48,321 nt of DNA from Nitrospirota bacterium (lineage in GTDB: Bacteria; Nitrospirota; Leptospirillia; Leptospirillales; Leptospirillaceae). Each line of letters begins with the position of its first letter. The stretch's first letter is position 1. The stretch spans positions 1 through 48,321 of the forward strand of contig JAKAWK010000002.1 of NCBI GenBank assembly GCA_021827365.1, read 5' to 3'. The notes beneath the pieces were generated by a model that saw only the letters and a program-made list of their open reading frames with translations, searched no databases and was not told the DNA's origin. The position numbers and the translations under genes are program-made. Shown here in pieces: positions 8,615 to 17,870 of this stretch.

Positions 8615-8732
8615 CTCCACCCCCGAAATCTTTCCTGCCTTCTGTCAGGCCGCCCAAAATAGGGCCAAATTACGCGGGAGCGGGAGGATGTCAGGGCCGA
8701 TCTTTTTCAAAGAGAGGACGAAAGGCCTGGGA

Positions 8733-9590
8733 TCAGGGGGATTGGGCGCGGACAAAACGACTCCCCCAAAAATAGGCCAAGGATAAAACCAGAATCACGC
8801 CGGCCCCGGTCAGGGTCTCGGTCAGGGGAGAGTCGGAAACGACCTCGGTCATGAATGTCGTCACCAGGACGAAAAGTCCCACGAGAAGACTCAAAAGGAC
8901 CACCGCCCACCCCATCAGGCGCGACAGGCGCACTCCCCCGAGATCGGACCGTTCGATCAGGCGGGCGATCCAGAGCCCGTTAGCTCCGTCGGTGAGGCTC
9001 ATTCCCAGCACAAAGGCGATCCCCACGGCCAGCCCCTCCAGCTTCCCTCCCAGGGAGGCGGCGGCAAGGGAGAAGACGACCGTCTGGGAAAAGGTATCGA
9101 ACGAGACGGCAAAGAGCATTCCGAGAAGAACGGCGAAGACCGGCCGGTCGAGGGGAAAGGCCCGAAGAAGGATCCGGGCCCGGGGGCCCACTGGCGAAAA
9201 AGGGACTCCGGACCCCGAGCGGACCAGGGAAATGCCGTTGGCCCCGGCCATTCCCAGGAGAAAAAATCCCGAAAAGAGACCTCCGGCGAGGGAGAGAGGC
9301 GGAGGAACCCGAACATGCAGAAGGACCAGGTTGACAATGAGCCCTCCGAGCGTCAGGACGACAATCCCGTGGCCCAGGGAAAAAAAGAGACCGGTCCATC
9401 TGACCATCCTTTTTCGGACCGACTGGAACCTCAGGATCGCATCGATGGCCGTCAGATGATCGGGATCGAGACCATGGCGGACCCCCATCCCGAAAGCCGT
9501 CAGGACAAGGAGGAGGCTTTCGGCAACAGGTCCCCGGGCCAGGGAGAAGGAAGATGTCCACCCTGTTGCGGGTCCGGGAAACCCTGTCAT
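8733..9590 (-). CDS. NiCoT-family nickel/cobalt transporter
   Basis: Signature HGLDPDHLTAIDAILR plus LGHGIVV, GMLFAVSFDTFSQT and LGMSLTDGANG motifs of HoxN/NixA-type permeases; adjacent to hyp genes. Confidence 0.9.
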   Translation of the reverse strand: MTGFPGPATGWTSSFSLARGPVAESLLLVLTAFGMGVRHGLDPDHLTAIDAILRFQSVRKRMVRWTGLFFSLGHGIVVLTLGGLIVNLVLLHVRVPPPLSLAGGLFSGFFLLGMAGANGISLVRSGSGVPFSPVGPRARILLRAFPLDRPVFAVLLGMLFAVSFDTFSQTVVFSLAAASLGGKLEGLAVGIAFVLGMSLTDGANGLWIARLIERSDLGGVRLSRLMGWAVVLLSLLVGLFVLVTTFMTEVVSDSPLTETLTGAGVILVLSLAYFWGSRFVRAQSP

Positions 9591-9603
9591 CCTTCAGCTC
9601 CTT

Positions 9604-10644
9604 TCAGCAAATCCGGGGGAGCGGATCCCCCAGAAGCCAGTCCACGGTCCGAGTTCCGCCCATGAGGGTCTTCATCCGGACACACCCCGAGGGGAAGTTC
9701 GGGCGTCCTCTTCCGACCCGTCCGAGGGAGACCGCCTCACGTCCCGCGGGATGATTCCTCATCGCCCCAAGGAGGGTGTCGGCCGACTCGGGCCGGCACA
9801 CGGCCAGAAGCCGGCCTTCGTTGGCCAGGTAGAGAGGATCGATCCCCAGAAGTTCGGAGACTCCCTTCACCTCGGGACGGATGGGGATTGCGGCTTCCTC
9901 GATCTCGAAGGAAAGCCCCGAAAGACGGGCCCATTCGTTCAGTGTCGCCGCGACCCCTCCCCGGGTCGGATCCCGGAGACAGACCAGCCCCGGGCCACTT
10001 TCCACCATGGCCCCCACCAGCCCGTGGAGAGGCGCCGAATCGGAACAGAGCGAGGTGGCGAGACCCCAGTTTTCCCGGGCGGCGAGAACGGACGCTCCGT
10101 GGTCTCCCACCGGTCCCGAGAGAAGGAGGGCATCTCCCGGCCGGATTCCGGAAGGATCAAGATTCACCCCGGGGGGGATCCTTCCTATCCCGGCGGTGTT
10201 GATGTAGATCCCGTCCCCCTTGCCCCGTTCCACGACCTTGGTGTCCCCCGCCACCACCGAGACCCCGCAGGACCGGGCCGCTTCCCCCATGCTCCGGGCG
10301 ATCCGGACAAGGTCGGCCAGAGGAAATCCCTCCTCGAGAACGAACCCTGCCGTCAGGTAGAGGGGAAGCGCCCCTCCCATGGCCAGATCGTTCACCGTCC
10401 CGTGGACGGCGAGAGATCCGATGTCCCCTCCCGGAAAGAAAACGGGAGAAATCACGAATGAGTCCGTGCTCATGGCCCACCGCCCCTCCGAAAGATCCAG
10501 CTGGGCCTGGTCGCCCTCCTTTCTGAGCCACGGATTGTCGAAGGCGGGGAGGAAGATCTCTTCCACGAGCTGACAGGAAGCCCGTCCCCCGCTTCCCTGG
10601 ACCATCTCAACGCGCCCCTTTTCAAGATCAAGCCTCGGGCCCAT
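9604..10644 (-). CDS. hypE: Hydrogenase expression/formation protein HypE
   Basis: GSGGRASCQLVEEIFLPAF...STDSFVISPVFFPGGDIGSLAVHGTVNDLAMGGA and C-terminal PLPRIC. Start set to the internal ATG at 10644 (GTG at 10665 also possible). Confidence 0.95.
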   Translation of the reverse strand: MGPRLDLEKGRVEMVQGSGGRASCQLVEEIFLPAFDNPWLRKEGDQAQLDLSEGRWAMSTDSFVISPVFFPGGDIGSLAVHGTVNDLAMGGALPLYLTAGFVLEEGFPLADLVRIARSMGEAARSCGVSVVAGDTKVVERGKGDGIYINTAGIGRIPPGVNLDPSGIRPGDALLLSGPVGDHGASVLAARENWGLATSLCSDSAPLHGLVGAMVESGPGLVCLRDPTRGGVAATLNEWARLSGLSFEIEEAAIPIRPEVKGVSELLGIDPLYLANEGRLLAVCRPESADTLLGAMRNHPAGREAVSLGRVGRGRPNFPSGCVRMKTLMGGTRTVDWLLGDPLPRIC

Positions 10645-10661
10645 AGATCCCCGTCCCCCGC

Positions 10662-11783
10662 TCACGAGACCGCCCCCTCCCGGTCTCCGTAGTGGAAAAC
10701 GGCCGCACAGGCCCCCTCCGCGCTGACCATGCAGGCTCCGACCGGCGTGTCGGGGGTGCAGATCGTTCCGAATATCCGGCAATCCCGGGGACCCTTGACG
10801 CCCTTCAGGATGTCTCCGCATTCGCAGATCCCCGGGTCGGAGACATGGCCGACCTCGATCGAAAATCGCCTTTGGGCATCGAAAAAACCAAACTCTTCCC
10901 GGATCGCAAGACCGCTTTGGGGAAGGAGCCCGAGACCCCGCCATTCGAAGGCGGGGGCCCTTTCGAAGACCCGGGATATCAGCTCGAGCGACCGGAGATT
11001 CCCTTCAGGAGCCACCGCGCGGGCATATTCGTTTTCCACCTCCGAACGGCCTTCCGCAATCTGGGAGAGGAGCATCCGGAGGGCCAGCAGGATGTCCAGA
11101 GGCTCGAATCCTGCCACCACCAGGGGAACCTTGTGGATCCGGGCCACAAAGTCGTAGGGGCGTGTGCCGATGACCGTGCTGACGTGGGAGGGACCGATGA
11201 TGCCGTCGAGGGATGTCCCGGACAGGATGGCCTCCATGGCGGATGGAGTCAGCACATGGTTTGCGAAGACGGAAAAATTCCGAAGACCCCGTCTCTTAGC
11301 TTCCAGGATCACGGCGGCCGTGGGGGGGGTGGTCGTCTCGAATCCGATGGCGAAGAAGACGACGTCCCGGTCGGGATGGGTCTCCGCCAGGGCCAGGGCT
11401 TCCATGGCGGAGATGACGGTTTTGATCTCCCCTCCTCTGGCCCGGGCCTTCATGAGGGTCATCGCGTGCGAGCCCGGGACCCTGAGAACGTCCCCGTAGG
11501 TTGCGAGAACGGCTCCCTTTTCCAGGGAGAGATCGATCGCCGCGTCGATCCGGCCCTTGGGAAGGACGCAAACCGGGCATCCCGGCCCATGGACCATCCG
11601 GATTTCCGGGGGAAGGAGTTCGAGAAGCCCGAACCGGTGAAAGGCATGGGTATGGCCACCGCAGAATTCCATGATCCGCACGGGGGTCCGGGGAAGTCTC
11701 CTGGCCAGGGTGCCAAGCGAAGCCAGAAGGGACCGGCCAAGCTCCGGATCACGAAATGACTCGAGATATCTGAGATCAGACAT
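10662..11783 (-). CDS. hypD: Hydrogenase formation protein HypD
   Basis: IMEFCGGHTHAFHRFGL, VHGPGCPVCVLP, AIGFETTTP, CECGDILKG. Confidence 0.96.
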   Translation of the reverse strand: MSDLRYLESFRDPELGRSLLASLGTLARRLPRTPVRIMEFCGGHTHAFHRFGLLELLPPEIRMVHGPGCPVCVLPKGRIDAAIDLSLEKGAVLATYGDVLRVPGSHAMTLMKARARGGEIKTVISAMEALALAETHPDRDVVFFAIGFETTTPPTAAVILEAKRRGLRNFSVFANHVLTPSAMEAILSGTSLDGIIGPSHVSTVIGTRPYDFVARIHKVPLVVAGFEPLDILLALRMLLSQIAEGRSEVENEYARAVAPEGNLRSLELISRVFERAPAFEWRGLGLLPQSGLAIREEFGFFDAQRRFSIEVGHVSDPGICECGDILKGVKGPRDCRIFGTICTPDTPVGACMVSAEGACAAVFHYGDREGAVS

Positions 11784-12012
11784 CCTCCCCTCCTTCGAAG
11801 CCGGCAGCTTCCCTCATGAGGGCGAGGGTCTTCTGCGCCTCCCCGGGGTCGAGCCGGCTCAGGGCAAAGCCCACATGGACGATGACAAAGTCCCCCTTCC
11901 GAAGATCCTCGACCAGAACGGTCGAGACGTCCTGGAGAACGCCTCCCAGGCGCACCCTGGCCTGTGAATCCCCCAGAATCTCCTCCACCCTTGCCGGAAC
12001 AGCAAGACACAT
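11776..12012 (-). CDS. hypC: Hydrogenase assembly chaperone HypC
   Basis: MCLAVPARVEEILGDSQARVRLGGVLQDVSTVLVEDLRKGDFVIVHVGFALSRLDPGEAQKTL; N-terminal MC essential motif. ORF track over-extends upstream. Confidence 0.95.
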   Translation of the reverse strand: MCLAVPARVEEILGDSQARVRLGGVLQDVSTVLVEDLRKGDFVIVHVGFALSRLDPGEAQKTLALMREAAGFEGGEDV

Positions 12013-12028
12013 CGATCCTTCTCCCCTT

Positions 12029-14422
12029 TTACCCGATTCGGGCGTGATTCTCCCGGGCCCACACGGCCCAGGCCTGTCCCAGAGCCAATCCCCCGTCGTT
12101 TGCCGGAACCCGCAGGGGTTCGACGATCCGGAATCCGGTTCCTTCGAGGCGCTTCCGGAGGAGTCCTGCCAAAAGGCGGTTCTGAAAGACCCCTCCCGAC
12201 AAGATGAGAGTCGAGAGACCGGTCTGCTCCCGTCCGATTTGAACCCACTCCCCCAGTCCCGTCGCGAGGGCCTCATGAAAAAGACGGGCTCCCCTCTCCC
12301 GAGACGGCTCTTTGGCGAGATGGTCGAAAAGCGGACGAAAGTCGAGGATTCCCGCGCTGATCCGATGGAACCCTCCTGTCCGGCCGGCCGGATCCGGATG
12401 CCCCTTTCGGCCCCAGGCCTCGAGCTCCATCGCTCCCTGTCCCTCGTACGAAAGCCGTTCCCGGCCCCCCAGAAGGGCGTAGGCCGCATCAAAAAGACGG
12501 CCGGCGCTTGTGGTCCGGGGAAAGAGTCCGGGAGCTCCCCCCTCAAGAAGGCCCAGAAGATCTCCTGCCCCCGGGGCCCGAAAGCGCCGGAGCGCCTCCT
12601 CTTTCCGCCCCAGGGCGTTAAGCACCGCCATCCCCATCCGCCAGGGCTCCCGGAAGGCCCGGGCCCCTCCCGGAACGGGAAACGGGAAAAAATGGCCCAG
12701 GCGCGTCCACCCCGACCGGTCCACCCGGAGAAGCTCCCCTCCCCAGAAGCTTCCGTCCGTCCCCAGCCCGAACCCGTCCAGCGCCAGTCCCAGAACAGGT
12801 CCCTCCATGACCCGGTCGGCCATCACCGACGCCACATGGGCGTGATGGTGCTGGACGGGAGTCACCGGAATCCCCCATTCCGTGCCCAGGGAGAATGCCA
12901 GCCGGCTCGAGGGAAAGTCCGGGTGGAGATCGCAGGCCAGGTGGGTCGGCCGTCTCCCCTCCCGCTCGATGAATCGCACCAGGGTCTCCCTGAACGATTC
13001 CTGGCTCTCGAAGGATTCGAGATCTCCCAGATGGGGAAGGAGCAGGGCCCGTCCGTTCCGGACCCGGCAGGGAGCGATCTTCTGGTGAGCCCCCAGGGCC
13101 AGCACGACCGGGCCGGAGGAAGGGCCTTTTCCCCGGACAATCCCGAAGGAGGCGGGGACCCATCCCCGGGAGCGGCGAAGAAGAACGGCCCCCTTTTTTG
13201 AAGGAAGGGCCAGACTGTCGTCCTGGCGTTCCCGGACAGGACGGCCATGAGCGAGGATGCCCTCCACCTTTCCCCGGAAAAACCCCAGGGCCTCCGGGAG
13301 GCTTGCGGCAATCGGGCCCCCTCCCGGATTGGCGCTCGTCATGACGAGGGGGGGAAGATCCTCTCCGTCCTCCCCGAAAAGAAGGTGATGAAGGGGGGTC
13401 GAGGGAAGAAAGAGGCCGATCCGGTCGAGGCCGGGAGTGAGACTCTCCCGGGCGACCGGGGCCCCTTTCCGGTAGGGCAGCAGAACGATCATGTTCTCCG
13501 GGGCCAGCAGAAGACGGCGGGCTGCCGGAGAGATCCGCGCCAGGGTCCCCGCGATGGCCAGAGATCCTGCCATCACCGCCAAAGGCTTCTCCGGCCGGTT
13601 CTTGAGAGCCCGGATGCGAAGGATCGCCTCACGGTTCCGGGCATCGCAGGCTAGGTGAAATCCCCCAAGCCCCTTGACGAGAAGGACCCCCCCCGACCGG
13701 AGGCGGCGCCCCGCCTCCTCCAGATAGCCTTCGGTTCTCCTTCCCCGCCCGTCTCCCTCCAGGAACCAGGTTTTCGGACCGCAGTCCGGACATCCGAGGG
13801 TCTGGGCATGAAAGCGGCGATCGGCCGGATCCTCAAATTCCCTCCGGCATGCGGAACACAGGGGAAAGCGCCGGAGGGTGGTGCGGACCCTGTCGAAGGG
13901 AGGATGCAGGGCGATCGAATACCTTGGACCGCAGGCGGTGCAGGAGATCAGCGGATACCGGAACCGGCGGTCTTCCGGGTCGAAGAGCTCCCGGAGACAG
14001 TCCTGACAGACCGCCGAATCCGGCAGGAGCTGGGAGATGTCTCCCTCCTCCCCTCTCCTCTCACGGGACTGCCGGATGGAAAACCCCTTCTCCCGCGGCC
14101 TGGGCGCCAACTCTGCCCGGCTGAGCCGGTCGATTCTGGAGCCGGAAGGGGCCTTTCGCACAAGCTCCTCAAGAAACCTGCCAAGACAGCTCCGGCGCCC
14201 CTGAATCTCCAGATGGACACCCCCGGGGGTGTTGGCGACCGAGCCCGCAAGAGCCAATTCCCTCGCCAGGCGGACAACGAAGGGCCGAAAGCCCACCCCC
14301 TGGACCCGTCCCGAGATCTCAAGGGAGAACCGGGCCAGATCCGCGGCCGAATCCTCGAAGGATGGCCCTTCCGTTTTCACCGGACTCGGATTCATGGAGC
14401 TCTCCGGCTCAGGCCCGGGCAT
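12029..14422 (-). CDS. hypF: Carbamoyltransferase HypF
   Basis: 797 aa; acylphosphatase domain GRVQGVGFRPFVVRLA; zinc-finger cysteines CQDCLREL...CTACGPRY...CSACRREF...CPDCGP; HHHAHVASVMAD. Confidence 0.96.
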   Translation of the reverse strand: MPGPEPESSMNPSPVKTEGPSFEDSAADLARFSLEISGRVQGVGFRPFVVRLARELALAGSVANTPGGVHLEIQGRRSCLGRFLEELVRKAPSGSRIDRLSRAELAPRPREKGFSIRQSRERRGEEGDISQLLPDSAVCQDCLRELFDPEDRRFRYPLISCTACGPRYSIALHPPFDRVRTTLRRFPLCSACRREFEDPADRRFHAQTLGCPDCGPKTWFLEGDGRGRRTEGYLEEAGRRLRSGGVLLVKGLGGFHLACDARNREAILRIRALKNRPEKPLAVMAGSLAIAGTLARISPAARRLLLAPENMIVLLPYRKGAPVARESLTPGLDRIGLFLPSTPLHHLLFGEDGEDLPPLVMTSANPGGGPIAASLPEALGFFRGKVEGILAHGRPVRERQDDSLALPSKKGAVLLRRSRGWVPASFGIVRGKGPSSGPVVLALGAHQKIAPCRVRNGRALLLPHLGDLESFESQESFRETLVRFIEREGRRPTHLACDLHPDFPSSRLAFSLGTEWGIPVTPVQHHHAHVASVMADRVMEGPVLGLALDGFGLGTDGSFWGGELLRVDRSGWTRLGHFFPFPVPGGARAFREPWRMGMAVLNALGRKEEALRRFRAPGAGDLLGLLEGGAPGLFPRTTSAGRLFDAAYALLGGRERLSYEGQGAMELEAWGRKGHPDPAGRTGGFHRISAGILDFRPLFDHLAKEPSRERGARLFHEALATGLGEWVQIGREQTGLSTLILSGGVFQNRLLAGLLRKRLEGTGFRIVEPLRVPANDGGLALGQAWAVWARENHARIG

Positions 14423-15239
14423 GGGTAAGAGTCCCGGCCTTCTCCCGACGGGCCAGAAGCCAGGAGAGCCAGAGACCGAACCCTTCCCCTGTCCGGGCCG
14501 ACAGGGCGATGATCTCCCCCCGGGGGTTGACCCCGCGGAGGGAACTTTCCGCCCGGGTCCGGTCGAAGTCCAGATGGGGAAGAAGATCCGACTTGGTAAG
14601 GAGGGTCAGGTCGGCCTCCCGGAAGATCCGGGGGTATTTGAGGGGCTTGTCCTCCCCTTCCGTCACCGAAAAAAGAACCACACGGGCGGTCTCTCCAAGG
14701 TCAAAAAGAGCCGGACAGACCAGATTCCCGATATTTTCGATGACCAGGACCGTCCCGGGAAAAAGTTCAAGATCGCCTGCCGCATGGGCCACCTGATGGG
14801 CATCGAGATGGCAACCGGCTCCCGTGTTGATCTGCACCGCCTGAACCCCCAACTTCCGTATCCGGTCCGCGTCACGGGAGGTCTCCTGGTCTCCTTCGAT
14901 GACGGCCATGGGACACGTGGTCCCCAGGGCGCTGATGGTCCGTTCAAGAAGGGTGGTTTTCCCCGATCCCGGAGCCGAGAGGAGATTCAGGACGAATAGG
15001 CCGTGTTCCCGGAAAAAATCCCGGTTGTCGCGGGCGATGCGGTTGTTCTTTCCCAGGATGTCCTGCTCGATCCGGATCGTCCGATTAACTTCCGACTCCT
15101 CCGGGACAATGGAGGGTGCCCCCGGACCGGAGCCTTCGTAGCCCCCTCCCTCATGATGGTGATGAGGAAGAGCAACACCCCGCCTCTTCTCTCCCCCGAC
15201 CCCATGTCCCGGTGCCCCGCATCCGCATTCCACGCACAT
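14409..15239 (-). CDS. hypB: Hydrogenase nickel incorporation GTPase HypB
   Basis: MCVECGCG N-terminus, His-rich stretch PHHHHE, P-loop LLSAPGSGKTTLLE, GAGCHLDA, TKSDLL. Confidence 0.96.
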   Translation of the reverse strand: MCVECGCGAPGHGVGGEKRRGVALPHHHHEGGGYEGSGPGAPSIVPEESEVNRTIRIEQDILGKNNRIARDNRDFFREHGLFVLNLLSAPGSGKTTLLERTISALGTTCPMAVIEGDQETSRDADRIRKLGVQAVQINTGAGCHLDAHQVAHAAGDLELFPGTVLVIENIGNLVCPALFDLGETARVVLFSVTEGEDKPLKYPRIFREADLTLLTKSDLLPHLDFDRTRAESSLRGVNPRGEIIALSARTGEGFGLWLSWLLARREKAGTLTHARA

Positions 15240-15619
15240 TACCGCTCTCCTTTGCCGGACTTTTCCAGCATTCGCCTGTCCCGGACGACCAGTTCGCAAA
15301 GACGGAACTCCGTCCCCCCCGTTGGAAGGAGCACCGGGCTGCCGCAAGCGGGACACTCCCTCAGGGGCTCCCGAATCGGCACGGTCTCCTCACATTTAAG
15401 GCACCAGCCCCTTCCCGGAATCTCCCTGATTTCAAGGACGGCCGATTCGGTGACGGATCCCCGGGCGGCCACGTCGAAACTGAAGCGGAGCGCGGGAAGC
15501 GAAACTCCCGAAAGCTCCCCCACCTCCAGGACGATCCGGTCGATCCTGTCGAAACTGCCCCGGGAAGCCTCGGCCTCGCAGAGCTCGAGGAGATTCATCA
15601 CGAGCGAGAGTTCATGCAT
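15239..15619 (-). CDS. hypA: Hydrogenase maturation factor HypA
   Basis: MHELSLVMNLLELCEAEA and zinc site CLKCEETVPIREPLRECPACGSP. Stop/start TAATG overlap with hypB. Confidence 0.95.
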   Translation of the reverse strand: MHELSLVMNLLELCEAEASRGSFDRIDRIVLEVGELSGVSLPALRFSFDVAARGSVTESAVLEIREIPGRGWCLKCEETVPIREPLRECPACGSPVLLPTGGTEFRLCELVVRDRRMLEKSGKGER

Positions 15620-16787
15620 TCTTCCCCTCTGTCTTTTGCCCGAAAGAGCCCTCCCGAACCACGACCGGCGCGCAGGGATCGAAGACCCAGAGGGCCAGGG
15701 AGACCGTCTTCCGAAGATTCGCCCGGCATCCTTCCTTCCGGGAGACGACGGAAAACCACTCGGCAAAGGATCCCCTTTCCGGGGCGAAGGTCCATTCGGT
15801 GGGTGCCAGGATCCGGACCTTGCTCACCGTTCTCTCTCTTTTGGTCCACCGGTGAACCAGGAGCCCACGGGCGGTCTCTCCCCAGGCGATGGCCTCCCCT
15901 CTCCCAAGAGAGCGGGAAGTAATCTTCGCAAGAGAGGCGCTCATGTCCCCGGCGGCCTCCTCTCCTCCGGACCAGAGGGAAAGCTCGGTCAATCGGGCCG
16001 CCAAACGGGAGGACAGGGAGCGGCCGCATCCGGAAAGAGCGGCGACCAGGGGATGACTCTCCATGCGGGCCAAGGGACCGGTCTCCCGCCCTTCTTCGTC
16101 CAGCCGGGGGAAGGCAAGAAAATCGACCTCCTCCAATCTCCGGGCGAGGCGGTCCGTCTCCTCCCCGCCATTCAGGCGCAAGGCTGGGAGAAGTCTGACG
16201 GCCGCATCCGCATCGGGAGTGAACCGACCGGCTCGTCTCGCCACCGGGGAGAGGTCTCGGCTCGTCCGGATCCAGTCCTCCCAATCCCCCTCCGATTTCC
16301 GGGCAAGAAATCGGGAGACGCTCTCCCCCAGAACGAACTCCTCAAGCAGTTCCCGGAAATCCCTGAAAAAATCCCTGGTCGGACCAGAGCCCACTCTTCC
16401 GAGATCCCGGAGCTTCGTCCACATCCTGGTCTCGGAGAGAAAGGGGGGCGTCTCTCCGGCCACCGGCAGAAGAAGGGCCCGGAGACTCTCCGAAAGACTC
16501 TCCCTAAGGAGCTCCCCGTCGAAGAAGGGGTCTCCCGTTTCCTCACCTCGGGCCGCCTTCAGGGCCAGAAGGGCCAACTTCTCCTGGGCCTTTCCGCAGA
16601 GATGGAAGAGGGCCCGGAGTCTCAAAAGCGAGATCCCTTCGTCGACCCCCTCGAGAAGCCCGAGATGGGAGAGGTCCCGGGGAGAGAGGGAAAGGCGATA
16701 TTCCCCGGACTTCCCTTCCAGTGACAGGTGAAGGCTTCCCGGCGGGTCATTTTCCATCGGCATCACGACAGATCCCGGGCAATCCAC
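15612..16787 (-). CDS. hupK: HupK/HoxV-like hydrogenase accessory protein (degenerate large-subunit-like scaffold)
   Basis: 391 aa between hupH and hypA. C-terminal WVFDPCAPVVV resembles the large-subunit DPCLAC motif; N-terminal LFHLCGKAQ resembles a degenerate L1 motif. Position matches HupK/HoxV. Confidence 0.75.
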   Translation of the reverse strand: MDCPGSVVMPMENDPPGSLHLSLEGKSGEYRLSLSPRDLSHLGLLEGVDEGISLLRLRALFHLCGKAQEKLALLALKAARGEETGDPFFDGELLRESLSESLRALLLPVAGETPPFLSETRMWTKLRDLGRVGSGPTRDFFRDFRELLEEFVLGESVSRFLARKSEGDWEDWIRTSRDLSPVARRAGRFTPDADAAVRLLPALRLNGGEETDRLARRLEEVDFLAFPRLDEEGRETGPLARMESHPLVAALSGCGRSLSSRLAARLTELSLWSGGEEAAGDMSASLAKITSRSLGRGEAIAWGETARGLLVHRWTKRERTVSKVRILAPTEWTFAPERGSFAEWFSVVSRKEGCRANLRKTVSLALWVFDPCAPVVVREGSFGQKTEGKNA

Positions 16788-17563
16788 TCCAGAAAGTCCC
16801 GATAATCTTCCAGTGCCTGACGGATATCTTCCGGCGTCGCGGCAATTTCATCGGGAATATCTGCAACCGAAAGAGCGTCCAGAAGGGGAATCCCTTCGGG
16901 ATTTTTATAGAGGACCCGCCACAATCCCGAAAAACCGGTGGAAAGCACCTGGCAATCCCCGTATCCCTTCGAGACCAGGGAGATTCGTCCCTGCGAGCAG
17001 ACCCGGTCGATCCATTCGGCGTCTCCTTCCGACAGCGGGAGCTTGTTGAGAAAGATCCGGTGATTTTTTCCGATCGGACCAAACGTTGCCAGATGATGCG
17101 CCGCCTCTTCCATGAGAGGAAGGGCATTCATGAGCTGGGGCCTGAGACGGACCGCGGCCGGGTCATCGGGAGCGAGTCCCCCGGAGGCAAGGAAGGAGGA
17201 GGGTTCCGGGGGCGAAAGAAGGATCCCGGGAGCCCGACCGACTTCGATAGAGGAAAGGACCACTCCCTCGCCTCCCTCCGGCCGGCTCCCCAAAAGCCAG
17301 ATTCCCGGATAGACCGATTCCCGGAGATAACGAACCTCGCCCGTCTCCCCGGGTCCTGGCTTTATCATTCCGGAGATTTCCCCCTCGCCCAAGAGAGCGA
17401 CGAGGCTCCTCCGGTCTTCGGAGGAGAGCCCGTCCAGATCGGGACCCCCAAGGTGGGTCGGATTCAAGGTGGTCCTTTCAAGAGCCGCCCCCAGCCTTTC
17501 AAGGAAGTGGAACACGGGACGGGTGACAGGCTCCGTCCCACCCTCCAGGGACCGGCCGGTCAT
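16763..17563 (-). CDS. hupH: HupH/HyaF (HoxQ)-family hydrogenase expression protein
   Basis: 266 aa. C-terminal GYGDCQVLSTGFSGLWRVLYKNPEGIPLLDALSVADIPDEIAATPEDIRQALEDYRDFLEWI fits the HupH C-terminal domain; context. Confidence 0.85.
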   Translation of the reverse strand: MTGRSLEGGTEPVTRPVFHFLERLGAALERTTLNPTHLGGPDLDGLSSEDRRSLVALLGEGEISGMIKPGPGETGEVRYLRESVYPGIWLLGSRPEGGEGVVLSSIEVGRAPGILLSPPEPSSFLASGGLAPDDPAAVRLRPQLMNALPLMEEAAHHLATFGPIGKNHRIFLNKLPLSEGDAEWIDRVCSQGRISLVSKGYGDCQVLSTGFSGLWRVLYKNPEGIPLLDALSVADIPDEIAATPEDIRQALEDYRDFLEWIARDLS

Positions 17564-17856
17564 GTTCCTCCTCCCTGACCGGAGGAGGAGGGGAGTCCCG
17601 GAAAAAACCTTTCGAAATCTGTCTCACCCGAATGTGAGGCCTCAAGGGCGTCAAGGGCCAGGTCGATCTGCCGGGCCTCCTCCTCATCCAGCACACGACG
17701 GGCATGCCCGGCAAAGACGAGAACCCAAGCTCCTTCCTCTTGAGGACCGACTAAGGCGAGGTTCACCGTTCGCCTCTCCCCCCGTCCCTCGCACAGGGTC
17801 CTGAACGAAAATTCTGACGAAGGCCCGATCACCCGCATGGGAAGTCCCAGACACAC
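17560..17856 (-). CDS. hupF: HupF/HoxL (HypC-family) hydrogenase chaperone
   Basis: From GTG at 17856: (M)CLGLPMRVIGPSSEFSFRTLCEGRGERRTVNLALVGPQEEGAWVLVFAGHARRVLDEEEARQIDLALDAL. ATGA overlap with hupH. Confidence 0.88.
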   Translation of the reverse strand: MCLGLPMRVIGPSSEFSFRTLCEGRGERRTVNLALVGPQEEGAWVLVFAGHARRVLDEEEARQIDLALDALEASHSGETDFERFFPGLPSSSGQGGGT

Positions 17857-17870
17857 TGCTCGATCCTTTT

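Noticed and set aside
11816-13201. 461-aa plus-strand ORF opposite hypC/hypF
   Set aside because: Antisense shadow ORF, Pro/Arg/Ser-rich, no motif.
15003-16724. 573-aa plus-strand ORF opposite hypB-hypA-hupK
   Set aside because: Low-complexity Pro/Gly/Arg/Ser-rich translation typical of GC-rich antisense shadow ORFs. The minus-strand genes here have strong family motifs.
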